From Chloroherpetonaceae bacterium (GTDB lineage Bacteria; Bacteroidota; Chlorobiia; Chlorobiales; Thermochlorobacteraceae): a DNA stretch of 32,250 nucleotides. Position 1 is the stretch's first letter. Each line of letters opens with the position of its first letter. This document shows, piece after piece, positions 25,098-32,250 of this stretch. The position numbers were made by a program, and so were the translations under genes. The notes under the pieces were generated by a model. It did no database searches. It saw only the letters and a program-made list of their open reading frames with translations, and was not told the origin of the DNA. The stretch covers positions 1-32,250 of the forward strand of contig JANWWM010000015.1 of assembly GCA_025055975.1 (NCBI GenBank). Direction: 5' to 3'.

Positions 25098-25150
25098 AGT
25101 TTCCCTCCCTTTCCTTCAAATGATTTTTTGCGTTCGGGATTGCTTGGGAC

Positions 25151-25191
25151 AAAGCGCTCCCTCTTGCCCTCCCGAAGCGAAAGAGGGAGCG
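25151..25191 (-). terminator. Terminator-like hairpin after the symporter gene
   Basis: CGCTCCCTCTT (25155-25165) pairs with AAGAGGGAGCG (25181-25191), 11 bp. The minus-strand tail is CTTTGTCCC, a poor U-tract, so read-through into the porin-like gene is possible. Confidence 0.55.
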
Positions 25192-25217
25192 ACGCAAAAA
25201 GCGCGAGAGAACGTGTT

Positions 25218-27524
25218 TTATGACGTGGCGCCGCCGATGGCTTCGACCTCCTTGCCTCTCGCCGCGCCTTTCGGGAAGCGCACGCTATAGACGAAGTCTT
25301 GCAGGCTCTTGTCGGGCGCGGGCGTGAGAAGCGAGACGACGATGATGACGAGGAACGCGACGGGCATTCCGAGCAAGCCCGACTCGGTATGGCGCAAGCT
25401 CAAAACGCTGAACGGTTGCGCATAGCCCAGCAGGTTGTTGGGCGCGGTCGAGAAAAAGTTGAGAATCGAGTAAGTCATTGAGACCGCAAGTCCCGCAATC
25501 ATTCCCAAAATTGCGCCCAGTCCCGTCGTTCTGCGCCACCAAATTCCCAGAACGAGCGCGGGAAAAAGCGATGACGCCGCGAAACTAAACGCCCAAGCCA
25601 CCGTCGCCGCAATGACGGGCAGTTTCACGAATGCCGCGATTGCCGCCGCAATCAACGCGACGATGACGAGCAAGGTTTTGGAAATGAGCACGCGGGTTTG
25701 CACCGACGCGCGAGGGTTGATGATTTTGTAGTAGAGGTCGTGCGAAAACGCATTGGCGATCGTGAGCAAGAGTCCGTCTGCCGTCGAGAGCGCCGCCGCC
25801 AAACCGCCCGCCATCACAAGCCCCGTAATCGTCGCGGGCAAGCCTGCGATTTCGGGCGTGGCAAGCACCACGAAGTCCGTCGACTTGATGATGAAATCGG
25901 CAAATTGCACCACGCCATCGCCGTTCTTGTCGATCACGTCGAGCAATCCGACCACCTTCCAGCTGGCGACCCAACTTGGCAGTTCCGCCATTGATGTGCC
26001 CACGAGGTTCACGAACACTTCGTAGCGCGCAAACGCGGCGTAGGCGGGCGCGGTGAAATAGAGCAAGAAGATGAAGAAGAGCGACCACCCGACCGACGCT
26101 CGCGCTTGCTTGACCGAAGGGGTCGTGTAGTAGCGCGTGAGAATGTGCGGCAAGCCCGCCGTGCCAAGCATCAAGCAGAACATCAAGCCCAAGAATTGAA
26201 GCATCGGATACGATTTGCCGTCGGCGGAAACGAAAGCGGGCACCGCCAAGTAATCGCCCGTTCCTTTGGCTTGATTCTGCGCGGTGGAAAGCGCCGCCGA
26301 CCACTTCGTTCTCGCGTCTTCGGCGTTCTTCGGAAGAGCCGCGAGGGCTTTTTCCGTTTTCTCCTTCTCGGCTTTGACGGCTTCGGGCGAAAGAGCGGCA
26401 AGTTGCCGATCCGCGTCGGCGATGTTCGCTTCAAGCGCTTTCAACTTTTCCGCGTCCATTATGACGGGTTGTTTGGTTTTGGGGTCGATGGGCAAGGGCG
26501 CGTTGATCATCGCTTGCGCGTCGGCTTTTTGTTTTTCAAGCGCGGCGCGGCGTTCCGCCACCTTGTCGTCGGCAAGCGAAGCAAGCTTGGTTTCGAGCGC
26601 GGCTTTGTCGGCGGCTAACGCGGAGTCGACATTGGCGAGTTTGGCTTTGAGCGTCGCCACGTCTTTCGCCCACAGGTCGCGCGATTCTTTTTCTTTCGCA
26701 GGGTCGATTTTGTCGTTGAGCACGTCGGCGGGAATGTTGCGCGGATTTGGGTTTTCTTTGCCCATGATTTGTTTTTCCATCACGGAAATGCGCTCCAACA
26801 CTTGCCCGTAAGTGAGTTCGGGAATCGGAATGAAAAAGAGTTTCGCCGAAAGCCAGATGACGGGAATCAAATACGCGCTGATGAGCACGATATACTGCGC
26901 GACTTGCGTCCAAGTAACCGCGCGCATGCCGCCCAGAAACGAGCAGACCAAAACGCCGAGCAATCCGATGAATACGCCCGGCTCAAACGGGATTCCGATG
27001 AAGCGCGAGACGATGGTGCCCACGCCGTTGAGCTGCGCCGTCAAATAGGTGAGCGAGACGAGAATCGCGGCGACGATGCCCACGACGCGCGCGGGGTTGC
27101 CGCCGTAGCGCGCGCCCAAAAAGTCGGGAATCGTGTATTGACCGAATTTGCGCAAATACGGCGCGAGCAACAGCGCCAAGAGCACATAGCCGCCCGTCCA
27201 GCCCAAAATGTAGGCGAGTCCCATGTGCCCCAACGCAAAAAGCAATCCCGCCATTGAGATGAACGACGCGGCGCTCATCCAGTCCGACCCCGTCGCCATG
27301 CCGTTGTATATCGCGTTCACGCCGCGCCCCGCCACGTAGTACTCCGACGGATCGCTCGTGCGCGTGATGATGCCAATCATCGCATACACGGCGACGGAGA
27401 AAATCATAAACACATACCCGATGCCTTTCAATTGCAGAACGCCCGCAAACTCCAAGACGGCAAGAACGAGCGTCAGAACGACGAAGCCCGTCACATACAG
27501 CCCAAGAATCTTCTTCAACCTCAT
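25218..27524 (-). CDS. Sodium:solute symporter (SSS family) with coiled-coil insertion, large subunit
   Basis: An inner-membrane Na+-driven carrier of 768 residues, longer than the usual 500-570. The membrane core is typical: EYYVAGRGVNAIYNGMATGSDWMSAASF at about 61-88, and GLAAALSTADGLLLTIANA at about 574-592, which contributes to the Na2 site. Between helices, residues about 235-440 form a hydrophilic Ala/Lys/Glu-rich insertion likely to be coiled coil. Residues 532-543 (DKNGDGVVQFAD) match an EF-hand calcium loop. The start is ATG 27524: AGGAGG lies nine bases before it and it overlaps the end of the DUF4212 gene. The DUF4212 partner identifies the subfamily often called VC_2705-like, related to acetate/short-acid carriers; the substrate is not determined. 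Confidence 0.9.
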   Translation of the reverse strand: MRLKKILGLYVTGFVVLTLVLAVLEFAGVLQLKGIGYVFMIFSVAVYAMIGIITRTSDPSEYYVAGRGVNAIYNGMATGSDWMSAASFISMAGLLFALGHMGLAYILGWTGGYVLLALLLAPYLRKFGQYTIPDFLGARYGGNPARVVGIVAAILVSLTYLTAQLNGVGTIVSRFIGIPFEPGVFIGLLGVLVCSFLGGMRAVTWTQVAQYIVLISAYLIPVIWLSAKLFFIPIPELTYGQVLERISVMEKQIMGKENPNPRNIPADVLNDKIDPAKEKESRDLWAKDVATLKAKLANVDSALAADKAALETKLASLADDKVAERRAALEKQKADAQAMINAPLPIDPKTKQPVIMDAEKLKALEANIADADRQLAALSPEAVKAEKEKTEKALAALPKNAEDARTKWSAALSTAQNQAKGTGDYLAVPAFVSADGKSYPMLQFLGLMFCLMLGTAGLPHILTRYYTTPSVKQARASVGWSLFFIFLLYFTAPAYAAFARYEVFVNLVGTSMAELPSWVASWKVVGLLDVIDKNGDGVVQFADFIIKSTDFVVLATPEIAGLPATITGLVMAGGLAAALSTADGLLLTIANAFSHDLYYKIINPRASVQTRVLISKTLLVIVALIAAAIAAFVKLPVIAATVAWAFSFAASSLFPALVLGIWWRRTTGLGAILGMIAGLAVSMTYSILNFFSTAPNNLLGYAQPFSVLSLRHTESGLLGMPVAFLVIIVVSLLTPAPDKSLQDFVYSVRFPKGAARGKEVEAIGGATS

Positions 27525-27525
27525 C

Positions 27526-27837
27526 TCACTCGTCCTCCTCTTCTTCAAGATTGTATTTCTTGTCCAGCGCGTTCATCTTCTTGGCGTAGATGAAAATCAT
27601 TGCGACGAAAACGATGAGCGCGCCTTGCCCGCCCATATAGTAGCCGAGCGGAAAGCCCGCGATGACGACGTTGTTAAACGCGCTCGCAAACAGCTGAACG
27701 AGGTAAGAGACGGCAAACCAAATGCCCAGCATCGTGAAGACGAGATTGCGATTCTCTCGCCAGTAGTTTTGGAGCGTCTGCTGGTCGACGTCTACCTGCG
27801 CCATTTCGGCGTCTTTGACTTGTTGAGTTTCGTTCAT
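27526..27837 (-). CDS. DUF4212 protein, sodium:solute symporter small subunit
   Basis: A 103-residue membrane protein. A hydrophilic N-terminus (MNETQQVKDAEMAQ) leads to YWRENRNLVFTMLGIWFAVSY, the family signature, then two transmembrane helices (about 32-50 and 63-85) with FPLGYYMGGQGAL between them, and an acidic tail (NLEEEEDE). Such proteins are coded next to SSS symporters and are thought to form a complex with them. Translation is coupled: the symporter ATG lies one base beyond this gene's stop. The open frame extends upstream to 28059, but ATG 27837 gives the conserved start, with GGAGAAACC as a ribosome site. Confidence 0.9.
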   Translation of the reverse strand: MNETQQVKDAEMAQVDVDQQTLQNYWRENRNLVFTMLGIWFAVSYLVQLFASAFNNVVIAGFPLGYYMGGQGALIVFVAMIFIYAKKMNALDKKYNLEEEEDE

Positions 27838-27975
27838 CGTGGTTTCTCCGTTTGGGTTTTGTTGACAAATGTTTGTTTGTTGAAAATGAGAACGATGGAA
27901 TGTTCGCCGAAAGAACGCAAACAAGCTTGGTCTGCGAAACGAAGACGCTTGGGCAAACTTACATGGCGAGTTCTT

Positions 27976-28042
27976 CTCGGAAACAGCTGGCAACCGCACC
28001 CTTGCTCGCGTGGAGAGCGCGAAATGCAATGCGGATTCCGAG
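27976..28042. ncRNA. Unassigned 67-nt structured element upstream of the symporter operon
   Basis: CTCGGAA (27976-27982) pairs with TTCCGAG (28036-28042). Inside, CCGCA pairs with TGCGG (27994-27998/28030-28034); then a symmetric 3x3 internal loop (CCC/AAT); then TTGCTCGCG pairs with CGCGA...GCAA around a TGGAGAG loop, the AAT lying between the last two parts on the 3' side. An 11-nt one-sided bulge (27983-27993, ACAGCTGGCAA) separates the outer and inner stems. A second CTCGGAA at 28065-28071 could pair with TTCCGAG instead. The strand is unclear: on minus it would lie about 140 nt ahead of the DUF4212 start; on plus it is about 290 bp before the groES promoter. The rest of 27838-28335 holds no convincing gene. 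Confidence 0.45.
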
Positions 28043-28335
28043 CGCGCTTCGTCGCTCAATCCGACTCGGAAATCGCTTCAAAAGAGCAAGAGCGAGGATG
28101 TTTTCTCCTTGACAACCGCAGGAAAAGAGCGTGAGGCGATTCGGGCTTTGCGAGGAAAAGCGTTTGAGAGTTGGGAACGTTCTTCTCGCAAGAAACGTCC
28201 TTTCGGCTCTTTTCGCGCTTTGTTCGAGGCGATGCGATTAATCGGAAAACTGAATAAGTATAAACTATTTTTCCTGAATTGTCAAGTCTCGTTGCCTCGT
28301 CGGAGCGGCGCGATTGGCGAACTCCGAAAGCGCTC

Positions 28336-28366
28336 TTGACAATCCGAAAGAAAACGCCTATTTTTG
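28336..28366 (+). promoter_or_regulatory. Promoter of groES-groEL
   Basis: TTGACA at 28336 and TATTTTTG at 28359-28366 with a 20-bp spacer. The CIRCE operator starts 9 bp downstream, so a bound repressor would cover the start site. Confidence 0.8.
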
Positions 28367-28374
28367 CGTCGCTT

Positions 28375-28401
28375 TTAGCGCTCTCCGCTCGTGAGCGCTA
28401 A
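28375..28401 (+). promoter_or_regulatory. CIRCE operator (HrcA binding site)
   Basis: TTAGCGCTC-N9-GAGCGCTAA, a perfect inverted repeat differing from the CIRCE consensus TTAGCACTC-N9-GAGTGCTAA by one base in each arm, the change being compensatory. Its position just after the groES promoter is classical for repression by HrcA, released on heat shock. Confidence 0.92.
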
Positions 28402-28415
28402 AAATTTTTGAAACT

Positions 28416-28447
28416 TCGCGTCCGCCTGATTCGTTAGTCGGACGCGA
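28416..28447 (+). promoter_or_regulatory. Hairpin in the groES leader
   Basis: TCGCGTCCG (28416-28424) pairs perfectly with CGGACGCGA (28439-28447) over a 14-nt loop. No T-tract follows, so it is not a terminator. It may stabilise the mRNA. Confidence 0.5.
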
Positions 28448-28522
28448 GCTTTGAAGCCGTCTCAAATCGTTTCTAACTCAACTTTCACTGTCTCACTTAA
28501 CCCAAATTGGAGGATAGCGAAT

Positions 28523-28810
28523 ATGAAACTCACGCCTCTCGCAGATCGCGTCGTCGTCAAAGCGGCGCAAGCCGAAGAAAAGACCAAAGGCGGTCTCTAC
28601 ATTCCCGACACGGGCAAGGAAAAGCCGCAACACGGAGAAGTCGTCGCCGTTGGCGCGGGCAAAATGTCGGACAACGGCACCCTCATCAAGCCCACCGTGA
28701 AGGTTGGCGACAAAGTGCTCTACGGAAAGTATTCGGGCACGGAAGTTACCGTCGATGGCGAAGAATACCTCATCATGCGCGAAAGCGACATCTTTGCGAT
28801 TCTCAACTAA
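28523..28810 (+). CDS. groES: Co-chaperonin GroES (Hsp10)
   Basis: A 95-residue subunit of the heptameric lid that closes the GroEL folding chamber. The sequence is standard: [13 protein letters not shown] at the start, the mobile loop [24 protein letters not shown], whose hydrophobic part (GLYIP) docks on GroEL, and a C-terminal [17 protein letters not shown]. The frame is open upstream to 28451, but ATG 28523 is preceded by GGAGG nine bases before and gives the family start. It is the first gene of the operon with groEL (35-bp gap), controlled by CIRCE. Confidence 0.97.
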   Translation: MKLTPLADRVVVKAAQAEEKTKGGLYIPDTGKEKPQHGEVVAVGAGKMSDNGTLIKPTVKVGDKVLYGKYSGTEVTVDGEEYLIMRESDIFAILN

Positions 28811-28839
28811 CCAAGTTTTCTGAAACCCTTAAACGCTAA

Positions 28840-30477
<1,638 letters not shown>

Positions 30478-30499
30478 TCGCTCGCTCGCTCCAAATCGC

Positions 30500-30540
30500 A
30501 AAGGCGAATTCGCTCCGCGCGAGTTCGCCTTTTTGTTTTG
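30500..30540 (+). terminator. Intrinsic terminator after groEL
   Basis: AAAGGCGAATTCGC (30500-30513) pairs with GCGAGTTCGCCTTT (30519-30532) with one G-U pair, followed by TTGTTTTG. Confidence 0.88.
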
Positions 30541-30592
30541 CGTCAAAGCCCGCGCTGGCGAGAGAGTCGTTCAAAATCACTCAACGCCGTTT

Positions 30593-30600
30593 TATTTTCG
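30593..30600 (+). promoter_or_regulatory. Promoter -7 element of the TonB-C-like lipoprotein gene
   Basis: TATTTTCG followed by CGCTCTAATCAA, nearly the same downstream sequence as in the metK promoter (CGCTCCAATCAA). It lies 35 bp before the ATG. No TTG is seen at -33. Confidence 0.5.
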
Positions 30601-30635
30601 CGCTCTAATCAAAAGCATTTCCAACGTTGTCCAAA

Positions 30636-31250
30636 ATGAAACGCGGACTTCTTTCATTCGTTTTAATGCCTCTTTCGTGCGTCTTGACGTGCGCGATGAT
30701 ATCAGGCTGTTCGGGCTGTGCGGGTTGCGGAACGCAAGAAGACATCGACTTGAAACGAGCGCAAGATTTAGCCGCCGTCGAGGAGCAGCGTCGGCGCGAT
30801 TCCATCGCCGCCGCCAAACGCCGCATCGAGGCGGAGCTTGCCGAGAAAAAACGCATCGAGGATAGCCTTGCCGCCGCGAAAGCCAAGCAACTTGCCAATG
30901 CGGAGGCGGATGCCGATACGCTCCCGCCCGAAATCGCAGGCAAGAAAGTCGAGCGCGAAATGCCCATCAACATCGAGGAAATGAGCAACGCGACGGCTGA
31001 CCTCGAAGACGAGCTCCGCCCGACGATAGAGGCGGCAAAGCGCAGACTGGACGGCGTGCGCGGTTACGTGGCGTTCAAACTCGTCGTGTTGCCAACGGGG
31101 CGCGTCAAGGAAATCAAGTGGGAACACAACGACCTCGACGCGCAAGCGGCGCAAGCCATTCAGGCGACCGTCTTCCGACATCGCTATCCCGCTTGGGACG
31201 GCAAAAAGTTGCCCGAATATCGCACGCCAACGATTAAATTTTCTTTTTGA
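30636..31250 (+). CDS. Lipoprotein with C-terminal TonB-like domain
   Basis: A 204-residue envelope protein. The signal peptide ends in a good lipobox (ISGC, Cys25), followed by further cysteines (SGCAGCG). Residues about 36-100 are a charged, probably coiled-coil helix rich in Ala, Arg, Glu and Lys ([24 protein letters not shown] is within it). The last 90 residues resemble the TonB C-terminal domain: [38 protein letters not shown], and TPTIKFSF at the end. True TonB has an inner-membrane helix and a proline-rich linker; here there is a lipid anchor and no proline stretch, so it probably does not energise receptors by itself. The frame opens at TTG 30627, but ATG 30636 is preferred. Confidence 0.7.
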   Translation: MKRGLLSFVLMPLSCVLTCAMISGCSGCAGCGTQEDIDLKRAQDLAAVEEQRRRDSIAAAKRRIEAELAEKKRIEDSLAAAKAKQLANAEADADTLPPEIAGKKVEREMPINIEEMSNATADLEDELRPTIEAAKRRLDGVRGYVAFKLVVLPTGRVKEIKWEHNDLDAQAAQAIQATVFRHRYPAWDGKKLPEYRTPTIKFSF

Positions 31251-31335
31251 AACATGCGTTTCTCAAACGCCGTCTCTCGCGCGACGATCGGAGCGCCGCA
31301 GCGAAACGGCAACCTTAATTCAACCGTCTCCTAAA

Positions 31336-32022
31336 ATGGCAAACATCAACTTTGGATTTGATTATCACGCGCGCAAACTCTTCGACTCGCGCATCGAGGA
31401 CAGCATCAATCGGACGCGCAACATGCTCGTGCCGATGGTGATTGAAACGTCGGGTCGCGGCGAGCGCGCCTTCGACATCTTCTCCCGACTCTTGCGCGAG
31501 CGCATCATCTTCTACGGCACGCCCGTCGATGACCACTCCGCCGGTCTCGTGATGGCGCAACTCATCTTCTTGGAATCGGAAGATCCCGAGCGCGAAATTT
31601 ATCTCTACATCAACTCGCCTGGGGGCAGCGTGTATGCGGGACTTGGGGTCTACGACACGATGCAGTTCATTCGTCCGCCCGTCGCCACCGTTTGCGTCGG
31701 AATGGCGGCGTCAATGGGCGCGTTTCTCTTGTGCGCGGGCGAAAAAGGCAAACGCGCCTCGCTGCCGCATGCGCGCATTATGATTCATCAGCCCTCAGGC
31801 GGCGCGCAAGGTCAAGAAACCGACATTTTGATTATGGCGAAAGAAATCCAAAAAACCCGCGCCATGCTCGAAGAACTCATCTCCAAACACACGGGACAAC
31901 CCGTCGAGAAAGTCCACCAAGACTCCGAGCGCGACAATTGGATGACGCCGCCCGAAGCCAAAGCCTACGGCTTAATCGACGAAATTTTCGAGCGTCGCCC
32001 AAGACCCGACGAGAAAAAGTAA
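31336..32022 (+). CDS. clpP: ATP-dependent Clp protease proteolytic subunit
   Basis: The serine peptidase that forms the double heptameric barrel of ClpXP/ClpAP. At 228 residues it has a slightly long N-terminus (about 25 residues) before the core. The catalytic triad is complete: Ser in [11 protein letters not shown], His in [10 protein letters not shown] and Asp in [27 protein letters not shown] gives the oxyanion-hole and handle region. The N-terminal extension may be trimmed by self-processing, as in E. coli. No clpX follows within the window. Transcription ends at the hairpin at 32048-32090. The 85-bp gap before it has no clear promoter, so it may share transcripts with the lipoprotein gene. 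Confidence 0.96.
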   Translation: MANINFGFDYHARKLFDSRIEDSINRTRNMLVPMVIETSGRGERAFDIFSRLLRERIIFYGTPVDDHSAGLVMAQLIFLESEDPEREIYLYINSPGGSVYAGLGVYDTMQFIRPPVATVCVGMAASMGAFLLCAGEKGKRASLPHARIMIHQPSGGAQGQETDILIMAKEIQKTRAMLEELISKHTGQPVEKVHQDSERDNWMTPPEAKAYGLIDEIFERRPRPDEKK

Positions 32023-32047
32023 CCGAGCTCGCAAAGTCCGCAATCAC

Positions 32048-32090
32048 GAGCGATTGCCCGAAACAAAGGCGCAATCGCTCTTTTCTTTTC
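32048..32090 (+). terminator. Intrinsic terminator after clpP
   Basis: GAGCGATTGC (32048-32057) pairs perfectly with GCAATCGCTC (32071-32080), followed by TTTTCTTTTC. Confidence 0.88.
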
Positions 32091-32103
32091 AATGGCGCCG
32101 CAG

Positions 32104-32136
32104 AAAAACAAAAAGGGGCGAGTTGGCTCGCCCCTT
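32104..32136 (-). terminator. Intrinsic terminator of the downstream T9SS cargo gene
   Basis: AAGGGGCGAG (32113-32122) pairs with CTCGCCCCTT (32127-32136) over a 4-nt loop. On the minus strand a TTTTTGTTTTT-like tail follows. It faces the clpP terminator. Confidence 0.82.
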
Positions 32137-32154
32137 GCTTCACGCCCCACAACC

Positions 32155-32250
32155 TCACTTCACCAACATCATCTTCTTCGTCGCTACAAAGCTCCCCGCT
32201 CGCAACCGATAAAAATACGCCCCGCTCGCCAACCCACGACCGTCAAACTT
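32155..32250 (-). CDS. C-terminal end of a second T9SS cargo protein (partial)
   Basis: The last 31 codons read [21 protein letters not shown] and end KKMMLVK, the closing half of a T9SS type A sorting domain, nearly the same as the end of the protein at 15558-18257 ([12 protein letters not shown]...KKMLLVK). The rest lies beyond the window. The stop is at 32155-32157. Confidence 0.88.
   Translation of the reverse strand, partial: KFDGRGLASGAYFYRLRAGSFVATKKMMLVK

Noticed and set aside
27983-28039. Resemblance of GGAAACAGCTGGCAACC to the core of SAM-I riboswitches
   Set aside because: The required GGTGCTAATTCC counterpart and the kink-turn and P1 parts are missing, and on this strand no metabolic gene follows nearby.

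Overview
The window looks like part of a chromosome from the Bacteroidota/Chlorobiota (FCB) group, most likely on the Chlorobi/Ignavibacteria side. Four signs point there. (1) Promoters have the TTG-N19/20-TAnnTTTG form used by the primary sigma factor of this group. (2) Two proteins end in type IX secretion (T9SS) sorting domains, one with the PNPFNPST signature. (3) metK and ahcY form an operon behind a structured leader, an arrangement described for Chlorobi. (4) Several starts lack Shine-Dalgarno sequences. I see no phage, plasmid, insertion sequence or CRISPR array. The window is mostly core metabolism, signalling and envelope genes.

Layout. 1-548: a possible gene tail, then a tandem array of a 121-bp degenerate repeat related to a dispersed repeat that recurs at 5.6-5.7 kb. 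549-1457 (-): tyrosine recombinase. 1589-6580 (+): class V aminotransferase, then a promoter, structured leader and metK-ahcY, then pdxJ with its own promoter. 6590-11522 (-): a tight four-gene operon of TPR-adenylate cyclase, LptF/G permease, DUF218 protein and CrtC/AttH-like lipoprotein. 11625-14864 (-): a two-receiver regulator and a sensor histidine kinase whose reading frame is broken by an exact 22-bp tandem duplication. 15114-15430 (-): two tRNA-Arg genes and an odd tRNA-Glu-like gene. 15558-20692 (-): T9SS cargo protein, outer-membrane barrel and MFS transporter. 20946-23473: pyrF, two tRNA-Leu, a ferrochelatase-like gene (-), tRNA-Gly and tRNA-Ser. 23643-27837 (-): porin-like barrel and a two-component sodium:solute symporter (DUF4212 plus SSS subunit). 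28336-32022 (+): groES-groEL behind a CIRCE operator, a TonB-C-like lipoprotein and clpP. 32155-end (-): the C-terminus of a second T9SS cargo.

How parts work together. MetK makes S-adenosylmethionine and AhcY removes S-adenosylhomocysteine. Their shared leader can form a pseudoknot whose second helix competes with a terminator-like hairpin, so it is a good riboswitch candidate (possibly the SAM-Chlorobi motif). GroESL and ClpP form a protein quality-control block. The cyclase operon joins cAMP signalling to envelope genes.

Best candidates for something new: the metK-ahcY leader switch; the duplication-split kinase; the tRNA-Glu-like gene with a 9-nt anticodon loop but a good promoter; and an unassigned 67-nt RNA-like fold between the symporter operon and groES. 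All claims come from reading the sequence alone; no database search was possible.
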